A stretch of 64,000 bases of DNA from Hofstenia miamia (taxonomy: Eukaryota; Xenacoelomorpha; Acoela; Hofsteniidae), in NCBI GenBank assembly GCA_900660155.1, contig CABFPE010000010.1, positions 2,901,471 through 2,965,470 of the forward strand, written 5' to 3'. Made by a program: the position numbers and the translations under genes. Shown one piece after another: positions 1 through 10,837 of the stretch. Position 1 is the first letter of the stretch. Each line of letters starts with the position of its first letter. The notes beneath the pieces are model-generated. The model did no database searches. It was not told where the DNA came from and worked only from the letters and a program-made list of their open reading frames with translations.

Positions 1-329
1 AATGTTTTCACTTGTTATTTATTTAATTTACACATTATACCAATAATAGATGTTGTGTTTTCATTAAATCAAAATTGTTATTGACATTAAAAATGTACAA
101 GAAATCAATTTTTGCTTAATTGTATTATTTAAATGTAAAAATAACTCACCCCACACTGGAGAAATTCAACCATCCTTGACTCAATCTCAATAAAAACTGA
201 ATGCACTACATTTTACAACTTGGAAAAAATAATATCAATGGATTTATTTAATTAAAAACGCAAATGTATAGTTATAGCTTTAGAGTTAACACAATGCTGC
301 AAACATCAAATGAAATAATTTTGATTTCC
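1..329. other. gene-free AT-rich DNA
   Basis: I see no reading frame, repeat or motif that can be supported here. It lies downstream of the last Polinton gene fragment. Confidence 0.5.
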
Positions 330-709
330 TCATTCTGTGCAAATATCCAGCATGATATACAGTCTTCCAGTTCCTATGAATTCTATTATTTGACCCTGCT
401 CACTACAAAACTTTATGTTATTCTATCAATGTAGGATCTTGACACTGGTTTATACATTTGATGTATTATTGGGATTGTACTTGGTTTGGCAAATTGTGTT
501 AACAAAATGGGGATTTATCCAGTAGGGGTAATCAAATGCTACCAACAAATCAAGGTTCTACAATATTAGTCTGTACCATTAAAACATGATTTCCACCATA
601 TATGTCATGTTCATAGTTGGCATCAGTTGTTGTATTTGGATAAATTATTCCATAAAATCCTAGCATTTGGTTCCATCTTTTTTCTTCAAAACCCACCACT
701 GTGTCTTAA
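330..709 (-). pseudogene. Polinton structural-type protein, copy 1, C-terminal half (broken)
   Basis: Read on the minus strand from 709 down, this stretch carries short family landmarks separated by stops: LLGF/MLGFYG, an NTTT block, a TNIVEP stretch (compare YTDIVE) and a C-terminal GTGRLYIMLDI strand. Paralogous DNA lies at 4300-4852 and 2790-3000. The order of landmarks matches a protein commonly found in animal Polintons near the capsid gene, which I recall as a candidate minor capsid protein; the name is inference. Several in-frame stops make it a pseudogene. Its N-terminal half is displaced to 2347-2528 by the inserted block 710-2346. Confidence 0.5.
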
Positions 710-2346
710 TGTAGCATCATCCAAAGATAATCAGAAATAAGCTGCAAACATTGCAAGAAGAGACTAAGATCAAAAAGAAGTTGATTAAAATTATTGTAAT
801 TAAATCAATTGCTATTATTTCAGATTAATTTGTAAATTGCAACTAAGAAAACAACATGTGTCAAAAAAGAGATATTTATGTCTGTTGATAAAAATACTTT
901 TGACTAAATGATGCTTACATTATTTTTAGCCACCATCTTGGCAGAAATTTAAATCGACAGGTACTTCTTTTGGAATTACTATAAATAGATTAGAAAACAT
1001 TGTAAGAATTTGATAAAGAATTTTACTCAGAATTCTTATTTTTCATCTTATTAATGGTTTGATTATTTAATATGATGTCAAGCTAATCAAGTGGTGTTTA
1101 GTAGTGGTCTGGATACATCACAGGGAATGATTCTAGGGTCTCTGTGCCAGATCATGAAAGTGCACATAGGCTAGGTGTAGGGGTTTTCTCTCAATTAGCT
1201 GACTAGCATTTCACTTCTACATGTATTAGATAATTAACTGTCAGCAAATGGTTGGATTACCAAACCCTAGGAATTATCTTAATATTGTTTTAGATCTAAA
1301 TCAATGAACTATAATTGACCAATAAAGTGACCATACATGTAGTAAATTATAAATGTAGGTTAGGAAGTTGTTCAAACAAATTATATTTAAATAAGCCAAT
1401 GTATTTCAGTAATGGCTACATGTAATATTTAACAAACCAACTAGTAACAGTTCAGGTTGCATATAGATATAACACTTTCACACAATAGAGTCTAAGTTGA
1501 GTTGTGTCATGTCTTGAGTAAGCACTGAGCTATTGTAGGGCACACATAAGCCATCTTGATTGAGCTGAGAAGTGGCACTCAAGCATTGGATGGAACAGTG
1601 AAACTGGATGTGGAGATCTGCTTTGGGCAGATGCCCACTAGGAGATCATTACAGAGGTTACCACATGGCTTCGTCACCTAAAAAATGAGCAGTCAATTCC
1701 ATGTTAAATAAGTTAACAGAAGAAACTAGTCAAGNACTAGCATTTCACTTCTACATGTATTAGATAATTAACTGTCAGCAAATGGTTGGATTACCAAACC
1801 CTAGGAATTATCTTAATATTGTTTTAGATCTAAATCAATGAACTATAATTGACCAATAAAGTGACCATACATGTAGTAAATTATAAATGTAGGTTAGGAA
1901 GTTGTTCAAACAAATTATATTTAAATAAGCCAATGTATTTCAGTAATGGCTACATGTAATATTTAACAAACCAACTAGTAACAGTTCAGGTTGCATATAG
2001 ATATAACACTTTCACACAATAGAGTCTAAGTTGAGTTGTGTCATGTCTTGAGTAAGCACTGAGCTATTGTAGGGCACACATAAGCCATCTTGATTGAGCT
2101 GAGAAGTGGCACTCAAGCATTGGATGGAATGGTGAAACTGGATGTGAAGATCCGCTTCGGGCAGATGCCCACTAGGAGATCATTATGGAGGTTACCACAT
2201 GGCTTCGTCACCTAAAAAATGAGCAGTCAATTCCATGTTAAATAAGTTAACAGAAGAAACTAGTCAAGCAGTAACAACAAGTAAATCCTTACCTGCAATA
2301 ACACAGCTAACGTTATAAAGTAACAGTAGATAAACCATAATAATGC
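710..2346. mobile_element. unidentified insertion splitting Polinton gene copy 1
   Basis: The two halves of copy 1 abut this block. A 16-17 bp sequence beginning ccaccact and ending gtcttaa occurs at both junctions (693-709 and 2347-2362) with one mismatch, like a target-site duplication. The block holds no recognisable ORF and includes the 533-bp repeat at 1202-2268. It could be a non-autonomous retroelement. The duplication length would suit target-primed insertion, but I found no poly(A) tail or transposase end. Confidence 0.45.
1202..2268. repeat. 533-bp direct repeat joined by a single N
   Basis: Bases 1202-1734 are repeated at 1736-2268 with a constant offset of 534 and only a handful of substitutions (for example acagtg/atggtg near 1593/2127). 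The two copies meet at one N (1735). This is what a failed contig overlap or two unmerged haplotypes would look like, so the duplication may not exist in the genome. Confidence 0.9.
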
Positions 2347-2528
2347 CACCACTATGTCTTAAGATTAAGAAATTTTGACAGAAACCCAATATCAATAACC
2401 ACGACATCATCTGCATTATTAATCAGTTCATTAAAATACATAGTAGATTCACCCAACCCTGCTTTATGGCACACCCCATCTTCTCCACATCTGTCATATA
2501 CTAGTGTTACAAGAACCATTACTTGCAT
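2347..2528 (-). pseudogene. Polinton structural-type protein, copy 1, N-terminal part
   Basis: The minus strand from an ATG at 2526-2528 reads MQVMVLVTLVYD, then a cysteine-bearing stretch, then VVIDIGFLSKFLNLKT before a stop. The same order occurs in the 4646-4852 reading frame (MVIVTLLSE .. ALIDFGYPSKFLNHK), so the two are paralogous. The 3' continuation lies at 709 and below, beyond the inserted block. Confidence 0.5.
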
Positions 2529-2789
2529 GTCAAGTTACCCTCAATGCAATTAAGTGAAACCTCCAGGTTAAAGCATGTGTATTTATTAAGTAAAAGCAAA
2601 AAGTATTTATGAATATGTTTAAAAATCAATAATTTTATCATTGTCAAGTTGATAAAACACAAATGTATTTTATAATGAGGCATGCAAAGTGATGGAAATT
2701 AATGCTAGTGAAATAAAAAAATGAACAATCAATTTATTATGCACTATTCCCAAAATACATCAATGCAAAAGCATTATGATTAATTTCCA
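2529..2789. other. gene-free spacer
   Basis: AT-rich sequence between Polinton gene fragments. No feature can be supported. Confidence 0.4.
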
Positions 2790-3000
2790 ATTGACAATTC
2801 CATTAGCTTTTTATGCTTTTTCCCCATTTCTTCAAATATCAAGTGTGATATACAATCATCCTGTACCACTAAATCTCACTGGACAGCCTTGCTTGTTACA
2901 AAATTTCATGGTTATTCTATTGATATGTGACTTTGAAACTGGTTTATACATCAGATTTTGTTTTTGTGGTGTATGATGGGGATGCCACTCATTTTTTCCT
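2790..3000 (-). pseudogene. Polinton structural-type protein, copy 2, C-terminal fragment
   Basis: On the minus strand this resembles 340-480 at both DNA and protein level: MKFCNKQG, a short variable run, FSGTG, then LYITLDI, with stop codons between. It is most simply the displaced 3' end of the gene whose 5' half lies at 4300-4852. The intervening 1.3 kb (3001-4299) would then be inserted DNA. Confidence 0.45.
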
Positions 3001-4299
3001 TATGTGTTAGCAATAAGGGACATTTTTTATGGCATAATCCATGTATTGTCAAGTAAAGAGAAAATAATGACACAACTAAGACTAACAGTATTAGAATTTG
3101 ATTAAAATGTAAACACATGGTTATTATCATTTGATTATTCTGTACAATTTTTATACAGTGTATTTTGATTTTAGTTATATCAGCAAACAGTTTGGCAAAA
3201 TAATAAAGGACAAACTCACATGAGCTAATGGTCCTGACATTGCTCAAAAATTAGCAGATGAAGAAAACAAGGGAAAACTGTCAACAATTTCAAAGAACAG
3301 GTACTTGCTGATTGTTTAATTGTTTACAGAAATTTAGTATATATATGCAGTAATGGTTGTGATTGAGATGAACAAATTTTACTGGATTTACTCTGTTATT
3401 TTGTATTCAGTTTATTTAATTATGTTAATGGAAAGCTAAATGTTCAAGCATGAGAATAGTCTGCAGGTGGTCCCCAGATCCAGTTAAAGGTATTTAGGAG
3501 CAGCTACACAATCCAGCCTTTCAAAAGTGTGGTGCAGCTGGTAGCCAGGACTTCTGACATGCTCTTAGGTTAGGGTTAATAAATAGGGGTTTCTATCCAT
3601 TGTAGCTTTCCCCTTGATTCTCTCATTAATAAGACATGTCTCTAATAACTCAACTTAGGCTAACCCTTTTTAGATCCAAATTTGCTATTTCTAATAATAA
3701 AATATATTATACATACAAGGTGTCTATGAGCTCTGATCATTGCCAGTCAGATTATATTGTCTCTAGTATTATCATATCAAGTTGTATCTCAACCAAATGA
3801 CTGCTAATCATTTCATGCTTTATGCTGATGGCATTGATTATCCACATGTATCCTAGGCCTCCATGTATGTTTATAAATGTAAGGATATTTATATGTAAGG
3901 AATTATAATAAGCTAAAGCATCCTGGTTGCACTATCATTCCTTATTTGTTCATGGAGAATAACAAGGGTAATCAATGCAATAAATTACTAGGTTACACAA
4001 CACACAAAACCACTGAGAACACTACCCACACACTGTGAGTCATGTTGGCAAATCCTGAGGTTTAACCAAAGAACAGAGCTGTTGCCAGGTCACACCAAGT
4101 TGGAACTCTCTTCTCTTGCATGGTTCAGCATTGGGTTTCAACCCTGTAACATCACATACTCCCAATCCCAGAGTCACTGGGGATAATAGTAATACATAAT
4201 AATACAAGGAGATAGGGAGTGATTATGGAATCCCTCATCCCTTGGGCTTACAGGAAAAGGATGAATGTTATAGCAATTATACCTATTTGACTCAAATTA
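3001..4299. other. gene-free DNA, possible insertion into Polinton copy 2
   Basis: There is no convincing coding sequence, and the open frames here are short with low-complexity composition. The block separates the two halves of Polinton gene copy 2 in the same way as 710-2346 separates copy 1. I could not find terminal repeats. Confidence 0.35.
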
Positions 4300-4852
4300 A
4301 GGGTTGACAAGATTCTACATTATCCAACACAGGCAAATGAGTACTACCAACATGTTGATGTTCTACAATGTCTGTGTGGATCATTACATATGATTTCTGC
4401 CAAAAATATCAGTCATAATTGGTGGTTGTTACCATTTCTCAATATATTTTTCTGTAAAAGCCTAGTAGATTTCCAGCTTTGGCCAAGTCTATTTCATATT
4501 GTGAATCATTCTTCACAATTAATAAATTGTGAAACATTATAAATTTTAATGAAATACCATAGGGGTCTAACGTGTAATTTATATATTCATAGAGTTCATG
4601 AAAGCTATGCTTATGCTCTGAATAAATGTCCAATCAGGTTATGTTTCAATCTTTATCCTTTAAAGTCCACACTTGGTGTTTATGATTAAGAAATTTTGAT
4701 GGGTATCCAAAATCAATTAACGCAACCTCACATGCATTATATATCAGCTTTTTCAAATACAATAAAAATTCATTCAAACCATCACAGCAACATGCACTAG
4801 GCTTCCAACATTTTTCAGATAATAATGTTACAATAACCATTATGTATACCAC
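4300..4852 (-). pseudogene. Polinton structural-type protein, copy 2, N-terminal half
   Basis: Two consecutive minus-strand frames (4852-4646 and 4633-4439) read as one interrupted protein. The first contains VALIDFGYPSKFLNHK. The second contains HSFHELYEYINYTLD, a hydrophobic strand, and NLLGFYRKIY. After the stop, degraded sequence still shows a TDIVEHQHVGST run. The LLGF .. IY .. TDIVE order is the same as in copy 1 and in animal Polinton genes that neighbour the capsid gene. Frameshift and stops show it is inactive. Function is unproven; a penton or minor-capsid role is my inference. Confidence 0.5.
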
Positions 4853-4999
4853 CTGTCTATGAGTTTGTTATCATCCTGAGTGAACTTGCAATGTAATGTC
4901 TATGTATTTTATTAAATTGTACAAGCTTTTTTATCAAATATAAGTTTTAGATAATTTTATTAAGACCATTATCACACAAAAAATCATTAATAAATGGAA

Positions 5000-5393
5000 A
5001 TTAGTAAACACAAGCACCTCTGGTATTTTATTAAAATTAAATGCACAAAATATACAGTAAACACCACATATCAGAGACATTCCTTGTAATCTTGTTTTTC
5101 TATCACCCTCATAAATGCAAAATCCTGGATAAGCAATCTGACAATAGCATTAAATGTCAGGATAATGTTTTAAAGAACATGCAATAGAATCTTTTGAAAA
5201 TTAATTCACCATTGTCATCTTGTATAATCAACAACCAATGTGTACCAGGGTGATTGTGTGGACTTGCATTTGCAATTAAATATGAGCCTTTAACAAAACT
5301 TAGTTGAATATCATCTGAAGCATGTACACTGTAAAATCAAAAGTGGAGTGAGGGAATTTGTTAGGAAATGGGTCTAATCTTGTTAGTGTCCAT
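5000..5393 (-). pseudogene. adenain-like cysteine protease of the Polinton (broken)
   Basis: This would be the virion maturation protease of the element. Starting from an ATG at 5391-5393, the minus strand shows a SYLIANASPHNHPGTHWLL stretch whose HW pair is the catalytic histidine block of adenovirus-type (Ulp1-fold) proteases. In another frame, a SLICGVYCIF block near 5050-5080 carries the catalytic cysteine (CG-YC). In-frame TAA (5361-5363) and TGA (5337-5339) near the start, and a frameshift between the histidine and cysteine blocks, inactivate it. It lies between the remnant at 5394-5859 and structural gene copy 2, a usual neighbourhood for Polinton virion genes. Confidence 0.72.
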
Positions 5394-5859
5394 TAGATAT
5401 TTAAATAATTGTAAAGTCTCCAATGTCTAAATTTAACATAGAGCCAAAAAAATAAAGATGGTAGATGGTCCAAAATCAGTAAATTACACCAAAATCTGTA
5501 AAATATCAAATATCCATTGCCAATTCCAAATTGCATGTATTCTAAACAGTTTTGACCATTTGAAAAGTGAGTGTAGCCTTGAATTATCAATTGCAATCAA
5601 TCCTCTGTGGAGGTTCACTTGCAAAACGTTTTCAACACCAACATTGTGTATGCTGTATTTCTGTAATAGATAGTTTGTAACATGTGCAAATTTTAAATGT
5701 GGGTCTTTGGTAGAGTGAATATGACCTTCAACTGCTCAAATTTCATCAAGTTTCAACAATACAATGATTTACAAAACACATATCTTATCCTTTTATAACT
5801 TTTCAATGTTTATCAATATAGACTTTGGAATTGGTTTCCCCCAAAATAATAACTTTTGT
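5394..5859 (-). pseudogene. unrecognised Polinton gene remnant
   Basis: Between the capsid stop and the protease ATG the minus strand has an interrupted reading frame containing LLQKYSIHNVGVENVL and GLIAIDNSRLHSLF, then a frameshifted continuation. Position and strand suggest a further Polinton gene, but I do not recognise the family. The open frames 5393-5596 (minus) and 5458-5673 (plus) are not convincing proteins on their own. Confidence 0.35.
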
Positions 5860-7065
5860 CTATTCAGTTAGTGCATTTTTAAAATCCAGTGTTAAACATA
5901 TATTCACACCACTCAATTCAGGATAAAAAACCTTGTTGTTGGCCTTTGCAATGCTAGTAAGATCAAAAACCATAATCACGTGCTTGTTATACTGTGTGTA
6001 GGGTATTCTACCACCATCATTATTTATCCCCAGAGCTTTTATTGATTGATAATATGCCTGTGCATAGTTGTCATCTCCAACTAACATAGGGGTGTATGCA
6101 ATATTTGATCCTCCATGGGTTACAGTAACTTGATGGAGTCCTCTAAATTTATATGAAAACACATTTGTAAACATTGTGCCTGTAAACTGGTGATTTAGAA
6201 CAATTACCGAGGTGATTCTTCTAATGGGTTCATTGGAAAAAACATTTTTGCTAGTAAGCATGTTCTGACCCACTGGAATTATAAATGTATGTGTAAGAAT
6301 TCTTGTAAAGTGGTATGTAGCAGGAGTTGTCAATAGCGTTTTTTCAATTGCCAAATGTACACTTTCTGTGACTCTGAGCTTTCTTAGAGTTAGGAAGGCA
6401 CCTGTAATTTGCGTTTTGTAATCAGCATTATCATCTGCAATTAGGGAAAAATCGTCTTGTGATCTTAAAAGCTTTAGCCAAATATCAACACCAGGTATTA
6501 GTAATTTTTCACATTCAAAAAAATCAATTGTGAGAGGGCCATAGAAGCTTGCCACCTGGCTTTTTATGGTTAGCACTCTACATCTATACTGACTATCTTT
6601 TTCATCACCATCTTTTATCAGTTTATCAGGGTGTTTCTCATAATAATACCTGCTTGATGTTAGTATTGAAGTCTTCTTGGCCACACTTTTTGATAGTTCA
6701 TTGGTGATCATAACCATATGTGGCCATACCACATCACTTGTGTGTAGTAAAACTCCATTTGCATATAAACTATAATCATTAAACAATGAGTGTAAGGCAT
6801 TATTTGTTAAACAAACTTTATCTTGTTTTCTATAGTCTGTGTCATCCCAAACTAGATTCCCACCATCACTTTTGCATACAATTTTCACTGATAAATCAAG
6901 ATGTGTACTCTGCAAATCAATGTACTCTGACCCAAAATTAAATTCAATGAGTGGTCCATTAAAACTGGGAGTTGGGAAATATTCCTGTGTACTACCTCCA
7001 TTAATGTTTACCAACACCTTATCACGTTTGAAAATATCCAAGCAAGAATGAGTTGACGTGGTCAT
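5860..7065 (-). CDS. Polinton capsid-like protein (F54H12.2-like), intact
   Basis: An uninterrupted 401-codon frame from ATG at 7063-7065 to TAG at 5860-5862. The frame extends four codons upstream without another ATG. It resembles the animal family typified by C. elegans F54H12.2, a protein encoded beside the transposon integrase F54H12.3 and believed to be the jelly-roll capsid protein of Polintons. Family landmarks visible are: an N-terminal LDIF; a GPLIEFNFGSEYIDL block at about residues 40-55; LHSLFNDYSLYANGVLL at about 90-106; GPLTIDFFECEKLLIPGVDI in the middle; and a C-terminal segment with DDNYAQAY and VFDL. No signal peptide or membrane segment is seen. It is the only gene of this element still open, although both neighbours are broken. 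Assignment as major capsid rather than another jelly-roll protein is inference. Confidence 0.8.
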   Translation of the reverse strand: MTTSTHSCLDIFKRDKVLVNINGGSTQEYFPTPSFNGPLIEFNFGSEYIDLQSTHLDLSVKIVCKSDGGNLVWDDTDYRKQDKVCLTNNALHSLFNDYSLYANGVLLHTSDVVWPHMVMITNELSKSVAKKTSILTSSRYYYEKHPDKLIKDGDEKDSQYRCRVLTIKSQVASFYGPLTIDFFECEKLLIPGVDIWLKLLRSQDDFSLIADDNADYKTQITGAFLTLRKLRVTESVHLAIEKTLLTTPATYHFTRILTHTFIIPVGQNMLTSKNVFSNEPIRRITSVIVLNHQFTGTMFTNVFSYKFRGLHQVTVTHGGSNIAYTPMLVGDDNYAQAYYQSIKALGINNDGGRIPYTQYNKHVIMVFDLTSIAKANNKVFYPELSGVNICLTLDFKNALTE

Positions 7066-7100
7066 GACAGATATCAAACTAATATAAAGTGTACAGCTAT

Positions 7101-7574
7101 TTATACCAAATTCTTAAAAATATCAGTTTTCTTTATAACAGGTTTCTTTTTCACTTTGTGTGGACTAGGTTTACATTGTTTTTTTGCACTGGAAACTGTA
7201 AATTGTTTAATTCCGCATTTTGTTTTAATTGTTTTTGTTATCCTTCCTGGTTCAGAGAACCCATTACTGGTTTGTTCATGATTCTGACGTCATTTATTAA
7301 ATTGATTCCTGATTGTGTTTTTCACTACATTGGCAATTCTTTGTTTTAAAACTTTTTTCACATTTTTACCAGAGACTATGTCATTTAAACCCAAAATTGA
7401 ATTATCCAAAATCTCATTACTGATATTGCTTAATACATTTTTCAAAGGTGGAATCATTTTCAATGCTAGTGGTATAGCAACCTGCCTGAGTGTAATAATT
7501 ACTCCAAAGCCTTTTTGATGAGTTATTGCTGTAGGGTTTCTACCACTCACTTTTTCACTATAATATCACTCCAT
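7101..7574 (-). pseudogene. small basic virion-type protein of the Polinton, two in-frame TGA stops
   Basis: One minus-strand frame runs from ATG (7572-7574) to TAA (7101-7103), 158 codons, but is cut by TGA at 7566-7568 and 7290-7292. It has a glycine-containing start, a hydrophobic stretch (LRQVAIPLALKMIPPL), an acidic-to-basic middle (DIVSGKNVKKVLKQR) and a lysine-rich tail ending near KKTDIF. This shape matches the small membrane-active or core-type protein that precedes the capsid gene in many Polintons. It ends 36 bp before the capsid ATG on the same strand. The function is inferred from position and composition. Confidence 0.6.
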
Positions 7575-7649
7575 ATTGAATGATTTCACAATTACTCATA
7601 TAGGTTATTTATACTAATCTATTCTTATCCATGCACACTTCCTAATTAA

Positions 7650-8760
7650 TCAAGTCAATTCCCACTGGTAGAATTTTCCTTTAATTATTTCACCATGATC
7701 GTCACTATTTGACGTTAGTTCATATGTAATGGGGATCGTGGGAAACACTTTGTTTATTTTAAAAACCTCTGTTTGAAATTGTGGTGAATAGCCTTTTCAA
7801 AATGTGTAATCAGATTTTGAAATTCTTACCAGATTGCAAAGGTGAAACAATGCTGGTCAATAATACTTATTGCTAACAGTCATTAGTTTTCCAACCAGGT
7901 ATGGTACATGTTTTTTCTTATGGAATTTGAACACATGCCTATTGTATGATTTACTCTGGAATTTAAGACACCAACAGTTTGTTGAACTTTATCTATATAT
8001 TTATAACCCCACTAAAGTGTAGATACTTGAACAGAATTTCTTACAAACTCCTTATCACTTTTTCTGCACACACTGCTTTCATGTTTGAATTTGTGCTATA
8101 CACTGTTATATTATTTCTATTGCAGAAATCTTTAAACAATCCTTTAAATTCTGTACCCCTATCAACCCAAATACTTTTCACATTACACCAGTTATCAAAT
8201 TTTTTAAAAGCAGACAACACATGACTAGCAGTTTTATTATACAATGGTTCTACACGAAATTTTTTTGACAAAATATCATAATAAACAAGCAAGTACTTTA
8301 TCCCTCTATTGTACAATGCTAGACTTTCAACAACTGCCAAATCCATAGTCCATATTTCATCAATGCCAAATGCAATAACATACTGACGTGGAAATTTTCT
8401 CACAGCTGACTTCTGTACGGTGTACATATCATTTGTAGTAGGAAATTTCGTACATTTTCCAGAGTTATTTTTGGGAATTTCAATTTAGCTTTGTGATACA
8501 ACTCATAAACACCCCCAAAACTAGCAGATGATTTTAATGAAGTGTACAGCTGATGCAAGTGTTTATCCATTACAATTAATTCCAAACCATAAGTTCTTTT
8601 CTATTTATAGCTTCATAAACACGATTATTTTTAACCAGTTGGGCGGGGAATGTTCCAATGTCTTTTAAAATTGCACGCACACACTGGTTCAGTCTTTTGT
8701 TTGGTGTTTGCAAGGCGTTTTTGATTCGGTAAATGATAATGAGCCAGCACTTGTACAAAT
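7650..8760 (-). pseudogene. Polinton retroviral-type integrase (F54H12.3-like), frameshifted
   Basis: The enzyme would insert the element into host DNA. The N-terminal part (8585-8400) has SASFGGVYELYHKAK. The catalytic core (8427-8041) has a first aspartate in WTMDLAVVES, a second in VDRGTEFKG, and a glutamate in CAEKVIRS, giving a DDE triad with 32 residues between the second and third. After a stop the sequence continues in another frame (KVQQTVGVLNSRVNHTIGM). It ends with a chromo/SH3-like C-terminal block (VRISKSDYTF, then a TGA at 7797-7799, then GEIIKGKFYQWEL, stop 7650-7652). There are at least two frameshifts and one nonsense codon. Family identity is clear; activity is excluded. Confidence 0.85.
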
Positions 8761-8869
8761 TGTATCATCATGTAGGAGAGTGCTTGTATTTGAACTGTTT
8801 AAAAAGTTTTTAATTCATCATCAGTTGTGTTATCTTGTTGACATTGTCATTGTTGAGTGGGTGTTTGAA

Positions 8870-9435
8870 CCATAGGCGGCTCGTGCGTGTAATCAAGGCA
8901 AGCAGTGCTTGCCCAATAATTTTTTAATAAAAGAATTTCATTCTTAATTGCATGAATTTACTAATCGTAAATTATTAGTTTTGCTTTAAAACAACATTCA
9001 AGAATCAAGAAATAAATGAATTGAAATAGGAATTAATTAATTAATTACGATTTGCTTTAAAAATAATTGAATGATTGTGCCACAGCAAGCAAGTGTCTTA
9101 ATGCTGAACCAATCAATAGTCTAACAGTGGTCTAAAGAACCACGCGAAATATTTTAATTCAATACAATAACCCAACAGTTTAATATATTTTTTATTTAAG
9201 CAATCAGAAAACATTTTTACATTCAAGCAGTACCAGAAACAGAAATATATTTGAGTGAGGCTCCTATCTGGTATACAGTTTTTTTTGCATTTTTTACCTC
9301 ACGAATTCCTTGACCAATATTCTTTCCTTTACAGAATTTAGAAAATCTATTACTATTGTGAATCAAAGACGAATTTTTTCTATGAATGTGCTACCAATTA
9401 ATTCAAAAAATCAAAAATAAAGTGGATATTTTAAT

Positions 9436-9470
<35 letters not shown>

Positions 9471-10454
9471 AAATAATTTTTAAAAAACTTTGAATGATTT
9501 AAATGTGATTTTCATCAGCTGCCACTTCTACTATAAGTTTCTTAATCTTGGAAAACTTTGAAATTTATCTCAAGTTTTCTATCATCAACATGCCTTCAAT
9601 TGTAAAAATCAACAAAATTCTTATTCAATATTTTGACTAATGCACGATTTATAGACTGCATTACCAAATATTTTTAAATATTTTAATTAATGTAAACTAT
9701 TTAATTTTGATCACCGTCTTGCAGTACGATTATTTTCTGTTTAAAGAAATTTTAAACAAATACAATAATACTGATTAGAGGAAAAAAAACTACAGAAATC
9801 ATTAGCAATTTTTTCTTGATAATGATTTATTAAAAGATCTGCAGGACTAATCTTATTTCTATAATAATATTACAGATAAATTTCTGAGAATACTCGCCTC
9901 GAGGATTTCATGTATATATAAATTTTTTATTGTTTAATTACACCATTTTGGTTACATAAAAAATAATTGCTTGCATAACTTTTGCATGCTGTCACTGTCA
10001 ATGGGTTGTTCTTGACAGTAGTCTGATGTTAATCTATTGTAATTTTCCAGAGAAATAAGCACCATTTCAACCACGGACATTGTATATAATGATTTGAGAT
10101 TTTAATGCATTTAGATATTATATATAGTTCATCATAATGCGTAAAAGACAATTGAAAAATGATAGTCCATTTGACCTTCTTAGAATTGTAATTTTTTTCT
10201 ACTTTGAATGTTTTAATAGTGTGGTCTCTGCATACTGACGGTATTTTAGAAATGTAGTCTTTTCATCACCAAGTGGGATAATTCCATGTTGAATGCTAAA
10301 AACGATTCCTCATACTAAATTTAAAGTTTGATCATCTCCTAGGAGCTGTGTCTTAGACTTTTTCGAGCACCCATTAGGAATTTGTAAGTGACGCGTTCTT
10401 GAATCAGTTCCATAGAAAATTTGTCTACCTTCAAGGTTTGTTCAAAGATGTAAT
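8870..10454. other. gene-free insertion between Polinton integrase and ATPase
   Basis: AT-rich sequence with no recognisable protein. It begins with a more GC-rich start (ggcggctcgtgcgtg near 8875) that looks like a transposon end, but I found no matching inverted end. It contains the microsatellite at 9440-9468 and a ttaattaattaatta run near 9033. Confidence 0.4.
9440..9468. repeat. (AT)n microsatellite
   Basis: An uninterrupted alternating AT tract of roughly 29 bases. Confidence 0.95.
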
Positions 10455-10837
10455 TTGTTTGGAATGTCAACAACAACAACAACATATATTTAAGTTCTCA
10501 TGTACATATACATGTATTAAGTTTACAAACTTATTAAGAACATAAATAATGCAACTTTCTTCATATGAGCTTAGTTATGTCAGTAAATGTTTGTTTCTTG
10601 GTTACGTTTACAAATTACATATAATTTAAAAAATATTTTTACTTATTGTTCTTGAGTTGCACATCTTATTCTATAATTAGTCAGATAATTGATATTTTGT
10701 TGTGTAATCATGTTTTTCAACTTCTTCTTAAATATTGTAAAAATTTTTTCACTTCTTGTACTGTAATCCAGTTTGTTCCATAGTGATATTGAATAATTTA
10801 GGAATCCGTTCTTCATTACTTTTCTATTATACTTAGT
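10455..10837 (-). mobile_element. 3' fragment of a non-LTR retrotransposon
   Basis: Minus strand 10837-10643 encodes the conserved C-terminal tail of Jockey/CR1-type reverse-transcriptase proteins: NGFLNYSISLWNKLDYSTRS followed by FKKKLKN and a stop at 10643-10645. About 190 bp of 3' UTR follows, ending in a TTG/CAA trinucleotide repeat near 10470-10485 that would serve as the tail. It is severely 5'-truncated and lies against the Polinton ATPase gene. Confidence 0.7.

Noticed and set aside
2776..3247. Two small hydrophobic frames as possible genes
   Set aside because: AT-rich chance frames; the only conserved signal here is the minus-strand Polinton fragment in a different frame.
6839..7051. 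Plus-strand frame opposite the capsid-like gene
   Set aside because: Shadow of the minus-strand coding sequence; no domain.
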